Positions 11,347 to 19,725 of a DNA stretch of 29,725 bases are shown here, piece by piece. Made by a program: the position numbers and the translations under genes. How positions within the stretch are numbered: position 1 is the stretch's first letter; each line of letters starts with the position of its first letter. Under the pieces are notes generated by a model. It saw only the letters and a list, made by a program, of their open reading frames with translations. It searched no databases and had not been told where the DNA came from. Source of the stretch: Glaesserella sp041814905 (GTDB lineage: Bacteria > Pseudomonadota > Gammaproteobacteria > Enterobacterales > Pasteurellaceae); NCBI RefSeq assembly GCF_041814905.1, contig NZ_JBGXYA010000039.1, positions 1 to 29,725 of the forward strand, in the 5' to 3' direction.

Positions 11347-13107
11347 TTACTGGAATGCCGCGATTTTGGCTTTTTGAAGCTTTTTGTAAGCCGCTAAAAG
11401 TTTTTGATGGGCGTTGAGATCAGCGAGGGTTTCATCCGCTCCACTTAAGCCGTGGAACGGGTTGCCGCCTTGTACCGCAGACCACGCAAAGTCCACCGCA
11501 TCTTTGCCGTACATTTTATTAAATACCATACGATATTGTTCCGGTTCACGTGCTTCATCTAAGAACAACTCAATCGACTGAATCAAACAGCGGTAGTAGT
11601 TATTGCGTTCTGCTGAGAATACGGAGGCATTCATATTGGCTGTCCAGTTTGCCCAATCCAATGCTTCTTCAAGGTTGCCTAACACAAGGTGTAACATTGA
11701 TTTTAATTCGCCGATACGCAAGGTTTGCAGTGCTGAGCCTTTTTCTGCCACCACGCCGATAAACTCACGCACACGGGTCATATCGTCAATGCTTTGTTCG
11801 TCCAACTCGTCCAATAACTCTTGGTAGGTTTCTTGATCGTGGTGGAAATATGGCAAGTCGAGCAAAATCTCACGCCATTCCATTCCCATATTGTTGTTTG
11901 CATAAATTAAGTCGTCTGACGGATAGATATTTGACATACCCGGGGCAAGAATACGGCAAGCGTAAACGCCTAAATGTTCGTAATCCATAATATAGACTTC
12001 TTGTTTATGCTTATTGAAGATTGCCATTAAGTTGGCAAATTCTTGCTCTGTTGTGCCTGAAAAATCCCAATGAACAAAATCATAATCCGCTTCAGATTTG
12101 AAAAGATCCCACGAAATCAGACCGCTTGAGTCAATGAAGTGGGTTTCAAGGTTAGCGTGATCCGCCACATCTTCATTATTAAATGAAGGCGGTGCAAACA
12201 CATCTAAATCTTTCAAGCTACGACCTTGTAATAATTCGGTGACAGTACGTTCAAACGCCACTTGGAAATTCGGGTGTGCGCCGAAAGAGGCAAAACAAGT
12301 GCCGTTGTTCGGATTGAGTAAGATCACACAAATCACAGGGAATTCACCGCCGAGTGACGCATCGTAGCAGAGAATCGGGAAGCCTTCTTGTTCTAATTTT
12401 TCGATAGAGGCTTTGATTGTCGGGTAGCCGTCAATCACACTTTGTGGAATTTCAGGCAGGCTGATCGCTTCTGTGATAATGCGGTTTTTCACAAAACGCT
12501 CAAACACTTCCGATAAGCCTTGTACACGGGCTTCGTTTTTGGTGTTACCCGCAGACATACCGTTCGATACGAATAAGTTACCGATGATACTTTGCGGAAT
12601 ATAGACCGTTTGACCGTCGGATTGACGGGTATAAGGCAGCGCCACGATACCACGATCTGGATTGCCCGATTGTAAATCGATCAATAAATCAGGGGTTAAA
12701 TCGCCGTGAGGGTCGAAATAATCACGCAAGAACGGATCTAAAATGCCTTCCGGTAGCGTTTCTTCATTTTCGATTTCAAACCATTTTTCACTTGGATAGT
12801 GAACAAATTTGCCTTCGGCAATCTCTTTGCCTAAATAGAAATCCGCCCAGAAATAATTGGTCGATAAACGTTCAAAATACTCCCCTAACGCAGACGCTAA
12901 CGCTGCTTTTTTACTTGCCCCTTTACCGTTTGAGAAACATTGTGGACAGTCTGCATCACGAATATGTACCGACCATACATTCGGCACAGGGTTGAGCCAC
13001 GAGGCTTCTTCAATATTAAAGCCTAAGTCTTTTAATTTCGTTTGGAATTTTTCGATACTCTCTTCAAGGGCGGCATCTTTACCCGTAATAAAGGTTTTTT
13101 CGGTCAT
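11347..13107 (-). CDS. ycaO: YcaO family protein (ribosomal S12 methylthiolation partner)
   Basis: At 586 aa it equals the length of E. coli YcaO. The YcaO fold is recognisable from CPQCFSNGKGASKKAALASA, LGEYFERLSTNYFW, and further on VQGLSEVFERFVKNRI, the Glu-rich ATP/Mg-binding helices, and FGAHPNFQVAFERTVTELLQ. A helical TPR-like region follows (about residues 430-586). In E. coli it is a non-azoline YcaO that aids RimO-dependent beta-methylthiolation of S12. It is monocistronic, divergent from rng; the 150-bp divergent region contains an uptake core at 13204-13212. Confidence 0.92.
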   Translation of the reverse strand: MTEKTFITGKDAALEESIEKFQTKLKDLGFNIEEASWLNPVPNVWSVHIRDADCPQCFSNGKGASKKAALASALGEYFERLSTNYFWADFYLGKEIAEGKFVHYPSEKWFEIENEETLPEGILDPFLRDYFDPHGDLTPDLLIDLQSGNPDRGIVALPYTRQSDGQTVYIPQSIIGNLFVSNGMSAGNTKNEARVQGLSEVFERFVKNRIITEAISLPEIPQSVIDGYPTIKASIEKLEQEGFPILCYDASLGGEFPVICVILLNPNNGTCFASFGAHPNFQVAFERTVTELLQGRSLKDLDVFAPPSFNNEDVADHANLETHFIDSSGLISWDLFKSEADYDFVHWDFSGTTEQEFANLMAIFNKHKQEVYIMDYEHLGVYACRILAPGMSNIYPSDDLIYANNNMGMEWREILLDLPYFHHDQETYQELLDELDEQSIDDMTRVREFIGVVAEKGSALQTLRIGELKSMLHLVLGNLEEALDWANWTANMNASVFSAERNNYYRCLIQSIELFLDEAREPEQYRMVFNKMYGKDAVDFAWSAVQGGNPFHGLSGADETLADLNAHQKLLAAYKKLQKAKIAAFQ

Positions 13108-13258
13108 AGTTTTTTCTCTTTGTACAAAATGGCGTGCAGACTATCAAATAATTGGCTTAAATCAAAGAAATGTTGCCTTTTTGCAAAAAAATTTAACAAA
13201 CAGACCGCTTGTTTAGTGGTAGAATCAGTTCAGTTTCAAGTTATGTAAAGAACAATTT

Positions 13259-14734
13259 ATGAACTGTGCAGAATTATTAGTCAACGTCACCCCCAGTGAA
13301 ACCCGTGTGGCGTTAGTCGAAAACGGGATTTTAAAAGAAGTCCACATTGAGCGCGAATCCAAACGCGGCATTGTGGGGAATATTTATAAAGGACGAGTTA
13401 CCCGCGTACTTCCGGGAATGCAATCCGCTTTTGTCGATATCGGCTTAGAAAAGGCGGCGTTTTTACATGCGTCCGATATTGTTTCGCATACGGAATGCGT
13501 AGATGAAAACGAGAAGAAGCAATTTGTGGTAAAAAATATCAGTGAACTGGTACGTGAAGGGCAGGATATTGTTGTGCAGGTTGTGAAAGATCCTCTGGGT
13601 ACCAAAGGAGCGCGTTTAACGACAGATATCACGCTGCCTTCACGTTATTTGGTCTTTATGCCGGAAAACAGCCATGTCGGCGTCTCGCAACGGATTGAAA
13701 GCGAAGAAGAACGTAACCGTTTAAAAGCCTTAGTTGAACCTTATTGTGATGAGTTGGGCGGTTTCATTGTGAGAACGGCTGCGGAAGAAGTGAGTGAGGA
13801 AAGTTTACAGCAGGATGCGGCATTTTTGAAACGTTTATGGCGTAAAGTCATGGAGCGTAAAGGTAAATATCCTGCAAAATCGATGTTGTACGGAGAATTG
13901 GCTTTGGCACAACGTGTATTGCGCGATTTTGTCGGTACGCATATTCATTCTATTCAAATCGATTCAAAAATGACCTATGAACAGGTTAAAGAATTTCTAT
14001 CCGAATTTATGCCGGAATTAACCGAAAGTGTTACTTTGTATAACGGTACTCAACCTTTGTTTGATGTTTATCGGGTGGAAGATGGTATTCAAAGTGCGCT
14101 CAATAAGCGGGTGGATCTGAAATCCGGCGGTTATTTGATTATTGAGCAGACCGAAGCAATGACGACTATTGATATTAATACCGGTGCATTCGTCGGTCAT
14201 CGTAATTTAGCGCATACTATTTTTAATACGAATATTGAGGCAACGCAGGCGATAGCGCATCAGCTTCAATTACGCAATCTCGGCGGTATTATCATCATCG
14301 ATTTTATTGATATGTTGGAAGAAGAGCACCGTGAACGTGTATTGGAATCTTTAGAGTTGGCATTAAAAGGCGATCGAGTAAAAACCAATGTGAACGGTTT
14401 TACTCAGCTTGGCTTAGTTGAAATGACACGTAAACGTACGCGCGAAAGTTTGGAACGTGTGCTGTGTTGTGATTGTCCGTCTTGTCAAGGGCGCGGAACG
14501 ATAAAAACCGTTGAAACCGTCTGCTACGAAATTCTACGTGAAGTGGTGAGAGTTCATCACCTATATCGCTCCGAGCGTTATGTAGTTTATGCTTCGCGCA
14601 GTGTTGCCGAATATTTAATTAATGAAGAATCGCATGCTTTATTGGCGGAATTGGAGGTCTTCATCGGTAAAAAAGTGGAGATAAAAATGGAACCTTACTA
14701 TCATCAGGATCAATTTGATGTCGTTGTGATGTAA
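13259..14734 (+). CDS. rng: ribonuclease G
   Basis: This 491-aa endoribonuclease of the RNase E/G family matures the 5' end of 16S rRNA and degrades some mRNAs. The S1 domain (about residues 35-125) is seen at GNIYKGRVTRVLPGMQSAFV. The catalytic DNase I-like subdomain includes the metal-binding Asp of TTIDINTGAF and IIIIDFIDM, and the Zn-link cysteines CDCPSCQGRG lie near residue 403. Length matches E. coli RNase G (489 aa), and the long C-terminal scaffold of RNase E is absent. It is transcribed divergently from ycaO. Confidence 0.95.
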   Translation: MNCAELLVNVTPSETRVALVENGILKEVHIERESKRGIVGNIYKGRVTRVLPGMQSAFVDIGLEKAAFLHASDIVSHTECVDENEKKQFVVKNISELVREGQDIVVQVVKDPLGTKGARLTTDITLPSRYLVFMPENSHVGVSQRIESEEERNRLKALVEPYCDELGGFIVRTAAEEVSEESLQQDAAFLKRLWRKVMERKGKYPAKSMLYGELALAQRVLRDFVGTHIHSIQIDSKMTYEQVKEFLSEFMPELTESVTLYNGTQPLFDVYRVEDGIQSALNKRVDLKSGGYLIIEQTEAMTTIDINTGAFVGHRNLAHTIFNTNIEATQAIAHQLQLRNLGGIIIIDFIDMLEEEHRERVLESLELALKGDRVKTNVNGFTQLGLVEMTRKRTRESLERVLCCDCPSCQGRGTIKTVETVCYEILREVVRVHHLYRSERYVVYASRSVAEYLINEESHALLAELEVFIGKKVEIKMEPYYHQDQFDVVVM

Positions 14735-14781
14735 ATTTTGGCTTGATAGTTCAAAAAATAAACTGTTTACTGATAAAATTC

Positions 14782-14809
14782 TTGCAAAATACGGGGGGGG
14801 GCTTAGAAT
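14782..14809 (+). promoter_or_regulatory. candidate potD promoter with G9 tract in the spacer
   Basis: TTGCAA (14782-14787), a 16-bp spacer holding nine consecutive G (14793-14801), and TAGAAT (14804-14809) form a plausible sigma70 promoter 79 bp before the first potD. A one-base gain in the G tract would give a 17-bp spacer. The G tract can also pair with CCCCC at 14811-14815, so a structural role is an alternative. Confidence 0.45.
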
Positions 14810-14887
14810 GCCCCCACCTTTCGTTTGGAAGGGTAAAAAATCATCGGAGTAATCTCACTACTTTTCATTCATTTAGGAGAAACATAA

Positions 14888-15925
14888 ATGAAAAAATGGG
14901 CTGTGGCTTTAACATCAGGTATGGTAATTTTCAGTGCGAATGCAATGGCAAACGATACAGTACATCTTTATACATGGACTGAGTATGTGCCGGAAGGTTT
15001 GCTTGAAGAGTTCACAAAAGAAACTGGTATCAAGGTTGTAGTTTCAACCCTTGAATCAAATGAGACAATGTATGCAAAGCTCAAAATTCAAGGTAAAAGC
15101 GGCGGATATGATGTTATCGCGCCAACGAACTATTTTGTATCAAAAATGGCTCGTGAAGGGATGTTAATGGAATTAGATCACAGTAAATTACCTGTGATTA
15201 AAGATCTTAATCCGGATTGGTTAAATAAACCTTACGATAAAGGTAACAAATATTCTCTTCCTCAATTATTAGGTGCTCCGGGTATTGCGTATAATACGGG
15301 TACTTACCAAGGTAGCGATTTTACTTCTTGGGGTGATTTATGGAAGCCGGAATATAAAGGAAAAATCCAGCTTTTAGATGATGCTCGTGAAGTATTCAAT
15401 ATTGCATTATTGAAAATGGGACAAGATCCGAATACGCAAGATCCTGCGGTGATCAAAGCGGCATACGAAGAACTATTAAAACTTCGCCCAAACGTATTGG
15501 CGTTAAGTTCGGATAACCCGGCAAACTCTTTTATTGCGGGTGAAGTTGAGTTAGGTCAGTTATGGAACGGTTCAATTCGTATTGCCAAAAAAGAAGGTGC
15601 ACCGATTAATATGGTGTTCCCAAAAGAAGGTCCGGTTCTATGGGTTGATAACTTAGCGATTCCGTCTAATGCGAAGAACGTAGATGGTGCACACAAGTTA
15701 ATCAATTACTTATTAAGTGCCCCAGTTGCGGAAAAATTAACTTTAGAAGTCGGCTATCCAACGTCTAACTTAAAGGCGCTTGAAATGCTCCCTAAAGAAA
15801 TTACTGAAGATCCGGCAATTTATCCGACAGCAGAAATTTTACAAAAAAGCCAATGGCAAGATGACGTTGGTGATGCTATTGAACTTTACGAAAAATATTA
15901 TCAAGAGTTCAAAGCAGCTAAATAA
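14888..15925 (+). CDS. potD: spermidine/putrescine-binding periplasmic protein, copy 1
   Basis: This 345-aa substrate-binding protein belongs to the PotABCD polyamine ABC transporter. A signal peptide (MKKWAVALTSGMVIFSANAMA) is followed by the PotD start VHLYTWTEYVPEGLLEEFTK, then GYDVIAPTNYFVSKMAREGM, LLDDAREVFNIALLKMGQDP and VLWVDNLAIP with the Trp/Asp ligand-binding residues. The ribosome site TTTAGGAGA is strong. No potABC genes lie nearby, so it must pair with a transporter elsewhere. It is followed by its own terminator and then a second potD about 75% alike by eye. Confidence 0.95.
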   Translation: MKKWAVALTSGMVIFSANAMANDTVHLYTWTEYVPEGLLEEFTKETGIKVVVSTLESNETMYAKLKIQGKSGGYDVIAPTNYFVSKMAREGMLMELDHSKLPVIKDLNPDWLNKPYDKGNKYSLPQLLGAPGIAYNTGTYQGSDFTSWGDLWKPEYKGKIQLLDDAREVFNIALLKMGQDPNTQDPAVIKAAYEELLKLRPNVLALSSDNPANSFIAGEVELGQLWNGSIRIAKKEGAPINMVFPKEGPVLWVDNLAIPSNAKNVDGAHKLINYLLSAPVAEKLTLEVGYPTSNLKALEMLPKEITEDPAIYPTAEILQKSQWQDDVGDAIELYEKYYQEFKAAK

Positions 15926-15940
15926 TATCTAACAGATTGA

Positions 15941-15968
15941 AAACCCTAAGAAATTCTTAGGGTTTTTT
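15941..15968 (+). terminator. terminator of first potD
   Basis: AAACCCTAAGAA and TTCTTAGGGTTT form a perfect 12-bp inverted repeat around 15953 and run into TTTTTT. Confidence 0.9.
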
Positions 15969-16023
15969 ATTGAGTGTTGTCATAGATTTTTCTTGCATTC
16001 AGGGCTAATTAGCCTAGAATTCC

Positions 16024-16050
16024 AACTTACCTTTTTGAGGTAAGTTTTTA
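16024..16050 (+). terminator. second terminator-like hairpin between the potD genes
   Basis: AACTTACC (16024-16031) pairs with GGTAAGTT (16039-16046), followed by TTTA. It comes 55 bp after the first potD terminator and before the second potD. A palindrome GGCTAATTAGCC lies at 16003-16014. This may be a backup terminator, an attenuator or the end of a very short transcript. Confidence 0.6.
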
Positions 16051-16102
16051 TACATTATTGTATAAATAGTGATCTAACTCCCTGATTTGGAGATGCACAG
16101 AA

Positions 16103-17146
16103 ATGAAAAAATGGGCTGCAGTTTTAACGGGAATGGTAGTGCTTTCTACCAATAATTTGGCAATGGCTAAAGATGATATCGTTTATCTTTATACATGGTC
16201 GGAGTATGTACCGGAAGGATTATTGGATGATTTTACTAAGCAGACGGGTATTAAAGTTATAGTATCGAGCTTAGAATCGAATGAAACCATGTATGCCAAA
16301 TTAAAAACATTAGGTAAAAACAGTGGTTATGATGTAATTGCACCGACAAGCTATTTTGTTTCTAAAATGGCACGCGAAGGGATGTTAAAAGAATTAGATC
16401 ACAGCAAATTACCGGTATTAAGTGAACTTGATCCGAATATGTTAGATCGCCCGTTCGATAAAGGTAACAAATATTCTGTTCCACAATTATTCGGTGCCAC
16501 AGGTATTGCTTACAATACAGAAACACGAGATCCGTCGAAGTTTCAATCTTGGGGAGATTTATGGAATCCTGAGTTTAAAGGCAAAGTGCAGATGTTAGAT
16601 GATCCGCGCGAAGCTTTTAATATCGCATTGCTGAAAATGGGACAAGACCCGAATACTCAAGATCCGGAAGTGCTTAAAGCAGCTTATCAAGAGCTGTTAA
16701 AGCTACGTCCTAATATTTTGGCATTTAACTCCGATAATCCTGCAAGTTCGTTTATTTCCGGTGAAGTGGATATCGGCTTATTATGGAACGGCTCTGTTCG
16801 TATTGCCAAAAATGAAGGTGCTAAGATTGATATGGTTTACCCGAAAGAGGGTACGCCGCTTTGGATTGATAATCTTGCAATTCCTGTTACTGCAGCAAAT
16901 CCGGAAGGTGCATATAAACTGATTAACTATATGCTTTCTGCGCCCGTTGCAGCAAAATTGACAGAATCTATTGGTTATCCTACTGCAAATGCAAAAGCGT
17001 TGAAGTTGCTACCGAAAGAACTTACCGAAGACGGGGCAGTATTTATCAAACCGGATGTAATCGAAAGAAGTGAATGGCAGGTGGACGTCGGAGATGCCAT
17101 CGACCTGTATGAAAAATACTATCAAGAGCTAAAAGCAGCCAAATAA
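16103..17146 (+). CDS. potD: spermidine/putrescine-binding periplasmic protein, copy 2
   Basis: The 347-aa protein parallels copy 1 over its whole length: signal peptide MKKWAAVLTGMVVLSTNNLAMA, then VYLYTWSEYVPEGLLDDFTK, YDVIAPTSYFVSKMAREGM, MLDDPREAFNIALLKMGQDP and PLWIDNLAIPVT. The ligand-site aromatic and acidic residues are kept. Differences concentrate in surface positions and in the ligand-side segment VDIGLLWNGSVR (copy 1: VELGQLWNGSIR), so the two may differ in polyamine preference. Ribosome site TTGGAGA. It has its own terminator. Paired potD genes also occur in Haemophilus influenzae, though not adjacent there. Confidence 0.95.
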   Translation: MKKWAAVLTGMVVLSTNNLAMAKDDIVYLYTWSEYVPEGLLDDFTKQTGIKVIVSSLESNETMYAKLKTLGKNSGYDVIAPTSYFVSKMAREGMLKELDHSKLPVLSELDPNMLDRPFDKGNKYSVPQLFGATGIAYNTETRDPSKFQSWGDLWNPEFKGKVQMLDDPREAFNIALLKMGQDPNTQDPEVLKAAYQELLKLRPNILAFNSDNPASSFISGEVDIGLLWNGSVRIAKNEGAKIDMVYPKEGTPLWIDNLAIPVTAANPEGAYKLINYMLSAPVAAKLTESIGYPTANAKALKLLPKELTEDGAVFIKPDVIERSEWQVDVGDAIDLYEKYYQELKAAK

Positions 17147-17150
17147 AGCC

Positions 17151-17180
17151 AAAATGCCTCGAAATTCGAGGCATTTTTTA
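17151..17180 (+). terminator. terminator of second potD
   Basis: AAAATGCCTCGAA (17151-17163) pairs with TTCGAGGCATTTT (17165-17177), then T-rich. Confidence 0.9.
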
Positions 17181-17275
17181 TTCCGCACATAAAACTTTTC
17201 CCAAAATATTCGTTCTATATTGACATTGAAATTTATGATATGATTTATCGTTATATCTATAATTATAGAGATGTT

Positions 17276-17869
17276 ATGAATATACGTTTAAATGTCATTT
17301 TACTCGTGATTGTTGCGGTTCTGGGCGGTTGGTATTACAGCCAGCAAACAACAGAAACAGCAGAATTACAATTAATTAAAAAAGAGGGCGACCCGGAATA
17401 TGTTGGACAACAAATGACCACAATGGTCTATGATCTTGCCGGCAAGCCGCAATATTTTGCTGAAGCCCAAGAGATTAAGCGCTACGAAAATACAGAACGA
17501 ACTGAATTTCTTAAGCCGCTACTCGATTTGTTTGATAAAGACAGCGCAATCAGGCAATGGAAAGTCAGTGCTGATTATGCAAATGTAACGAAAGACAAAA
17601 TATTAACGTTAAAAGGTCATGTGAAAATTAAAAGCCTTGATCCTAACTCACGTTTGCAAGAAATCGAGACAGACAGCCTTTCCATTGATTTAAATACACA
17701 AGATATTTTTTCGGAAAGTGTCGTAAAATCTGTTGGTATGGGATTTACTACTACCGGCACTGGTCTAACCGGAAATTTAAAAAAACAGGTTGCGACACTC
17801 ACAAAAGATGTAAAGACCTATCTTGAACCTACCGTCATTAAACAAGCTGATAGAGCATCAGAGAATTAA
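17276..17869 (+). CDS. lptC: LPS export protein LptC
   Basis: This 197-aa bitopic inner-membrane protein forms part of the LptBFG-C complex that extracts lipopolysaccharide and hands it to LptA. An N-terminal anchor (MNIRLNVILLVIVAVLGGWY) precedes a beta-jellyroll periplasmic domain with the typical YDLAGKPQYFAEAQEIKRYE region and LTLKGHVKIKS. The start at 17276 gives the usual LptC N-terminus; an in-frame ATG at 17240 would add 12 residues rich in Tyr before the anchor. It is the first gene of the lptC-lptA-lptB-ptsN-rapZ-ubiI cluster, with a TTGACA at 17220 as possible -35. Confidence 0.92.
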   Translation: MNIRLNVILLVIVAVLGGWYYSQQTTETAELQLIKKEGDPEYVGQQMTTMVYDLAGKPQYFAEAQEIKRYENTERTEFLKPLLDLFDKDSAIRQWKVSADYANVTKDKILTLKGHVKIKSLDPNSRLQEIETDSLSIDLNTQDIFSESVVKSVGMGFTTTGTGLTGNLKKQVATLTKDVKTYLEPTVIKQADRASEN

Positions 17870-17887
17870 AAAGAGTAAGGACAAACA

Positions 17888-18385
17888 ATGAAACTTGTAA
17901 TGAAATCCGCATTTTTCACTGCTTTATTTGCGATGAGTTTTTCAGCTCACGCACTTAAAGGTGATACTGACCAACCTATTAATATTGATTCGGGCAGTCA
18001 ATCTTTGGATATGGAAAATAATGTTGTAACTTTTACCGATAACGTTGTAATTACACAAGGTTCAATCAAAATTAATGCGGCAAAAGTCGTTATCACTCGC
18101 CAAGAAGGGAAAAAAGAAACCATTGATGCAACCGGTTCTCCGGTGGTTTTCCAACAAACCTTAGATGACGGAAAACCTGTCAACGGTCGTGCTAACAGCG
18201 TACATTATGATCTCGGCACAGAATTTTTAACCTTAATCGGTAATGCAGAATTGAAACAGCAAGACAGCTCTATCAAAGCGGAAAAAATCACTTACGACGT
18301 AAAAAAACAGCAACTAAAAGCATTGAGTGACGGAAAATCACGTGTAAAAACCATCCTGATTCCAACTCAATTACAACAGAAATAG
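17888..18385 (+). CDS. lptA: LPS periplasmic bridge protein LptA
   Basis: The 165-aa protein has a signal peptide (MKLVMKSAFFTALFAMSFSAHA) and a beta-jellyroll OstA-type domain: DQPINIDSGSQSLDMENNVV, FTDNVVITQGSIKINAAKVV and HYDLGTEFLTLIGNAELKQ. It polymerises head to tail to carry LPS across the periplasm between LptC and LptD. It starts 18 bp after lptC with a ribosome site AAGAGTAAGGA. Confidence 0.95.
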   Translation: MKLVMKSAFFTALFAMSFSAHALKGDTDQPINIDSGSQSLDMENNVVTFTDNVVITQGSIKINAAKVVITRQEGKKETIDATGSPVVFQQTLDDGKPVNGRANSVHYDLGTEFLTLIGNAELKQQDSSIKAEKITYDVKKQQLKALSDGKSRVKTILIPTQLQQK

Positions 18386-18395
18386 TAGGTAGAAA

Positions 18396-19121
18396 ATGCC
18401 AACGCTTTATGCAGAACACTTAGCAAAAAGTTATAAAAACCGCCAAGTCGTTAAAGATGTCAGTTTGAATGTGAAAGCCGGTGAAATTGTCGGCTTGCTT
18501 GGACCGAACGGTGCCGGTAAAACGACAACATTTTATATGGTCGTCGGTTTGGTTCGTCACGATCAGGGTAAGATCCGAATTGACGATCTTGATATTAGCG
18601 TATTACCGATGCACGACAGAGCGAAACAAGGTATCGGTTATTTGCCTCAAGAGGCATCGATTTTCCGTCGTTTAAGCGTTTATGATAACTTAATGGCGGT
18701 GCTTCAGATTCGTAAGGATCTAAGTAATGATGAGCGTCGAGCGCGGGCGGATGAGCTCATTGAAGAATTTCATATTGAACATATTCGCAACAGTTTAGGG
18801 CAATCTTTATCCGGTGGTGAACGTCGTCGTGTTGAAATTGCACGCGCTTTGGCTGCGAATCCTCAATTTATTTTACTTGATGAACCTTTCGCCGGTGTCG
18901 ACCCGATTTCAGTTATCGATATCAAAAAAATCATCGTAAACTTAAAAGAACGTGGTTTAGGTGTATTAATTACCGACCATAACGTTCGCGAAACGCTGGA
19001 CGTTTGTGAACGAGCGTATATCGTTGGTAGCGGACAGATGATCGCAAGTGGCACGCCGCAACAAGTATTGAATAATCCGGATGTAAAACGCGTTTATTTA
19101 GGCGATCAATTTAAACTTTAA
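18396..19121 (+). CDS. lptB: LPS export ABC ATPase LptB
   Basis: The 241-aa cytoplasmic ATPase powers LPS extraction with LptFG. Walker A GPNGAGKTT, Q loop YLPQEASIFRRLSV, signature LSGGERRRVEIARAL, Walker B FILLDEPFAGVDP and the H loop ITDHNVRETL are all intact. It starts 10 bp after lptA. Length is the family norm. Confidence 0.97.
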   Translation: MPTLYAEHLAKSYKNRQVVKDVSLNVKAGEIVGLLGPNGAGKTTTFYMVVGLVRHDQGKIRIDDLDISVLPMHDRAKQGIGYLPQEASIFRRLSVYDNLMAVLQIRKDLSNDERRARADELIEEFHIEHIRNSLGQSLSGGERRRVEIARALAANPQFILLDEPFAGVDPISVIDIKKIIVNLKERGLGVLITDHNVRETLDVCERAYIVGSGQMIASGTPQQVLNNPDVKRVYLGDQFKL

Positions 19122-19126
19122 TCTTA

Positions 19127-19172
19127 ACAAGCGGTAAGATTTGCAAAATTTTTTGCAAAACCGACCGCTTGT
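19127..19172 (+). terminator. inverted pair of uptake sequences after lptB
   Basis: ACAAGCGGT (19127-19135) and ACCGCTTGT (19164-19172) are exact inverted cores, and TTTGCAAAA and TTTTGCAAAA between them extend the pairing. Such paired uptake sequences serve as intrinsic terminators in Pasteurellaceae. It lies between lptB and ptsN and may separate or attenuate them. Confidence 0.7.
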
Positions 19173-19185
19173 AACCGGAATAGCA

Positions 19186-19716
19186 ATGAAACTCACAGCA
19201 TTTTTATCTCCGAGCCATATCCATCAGGGCGTGATACTTTCTAGTAAGAAGCGAGCTTTGGAATTGATCGGAAAAATTGTAGCAGAACAGATTAACCAGG
19301 AATTTAAATGTGATAAACAGCATGAACTATGTCCGGTTGATTGTTTCAGTAACCTGTTTAAGCGAGAAAAATTAGGTTCAACTGCGATTAACAATGGCGT
19401 CGCATTACCCCATGCAAAATTACCGGCTAATTCCGCGTTACTATTGGAAAAACCGATTGCGGTTTTTTTACAGTTAGAAATGCCTATTGATTACGAAGCG
19501 AGTGATAATAAAGAAGTTGATTTAATATATGCGATCTTATTTCCTGAAAACAGTTGCGATCGTTATAAAGGGGCTTTGCAAGATATTGCACAGCAATTAA
19601 GTGATAAAAATTTATTAAAACACTTACGATCCGCCAAATCAGTCGAAGAACTTTGGCAAGTTTTAGAATATGCGGATAATCAGCAAATGAATAATGATGA
19701 ATCGGAAAAAAATTAG
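19186..19716 (+). CDS. ptsN: nitrogen-type PTS EIIA component
   Basis: The 176-aa protein is an EIIA-Ntr domain; it is phosphorylated on the His in NNGVALPHAKLP, preceded by LFKREKLGSTAI. It is a regulatory phosphocarrier linked to potassium and nitrogen balance. The start MKLTAFLSPSHI at 19186 fits the family; the frame extends to 19141 but that stretch is the paired uptake sequence. An insertion-like segment (EFKCDKQHELCPV) is longer than in E. coli. It lies 10 bp before rapZ. Confidence 0.9.
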   Translation: MKLTAFLSPSHIHQGVILSSKKRALELIGKIVAEQINQEFKCDKQHELCPVDCFSNLFKREKLGSTAINNGVALPHAKLPANSALLLEKPIAVFLQLEMPIDYEASDNKEVDLIYAILFPENSCDRYKGALQDIAQQLSDKNLLKHLRSAKSVEELWQVLEYADNQQMNNDESEKN

Positions 19717-19725
19717 GGAGAATAT

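Noticed and set aside
11209..11376. 55-codon plus-strand frame MLAPAIATLNVDKKY... with an upstream GGAGG
   Set aside because: It runs through the ycaO terminator and into the antisense 3' end of ycaO, and no family is recognised. The composition is better explained by the terminator and uptake sequence.
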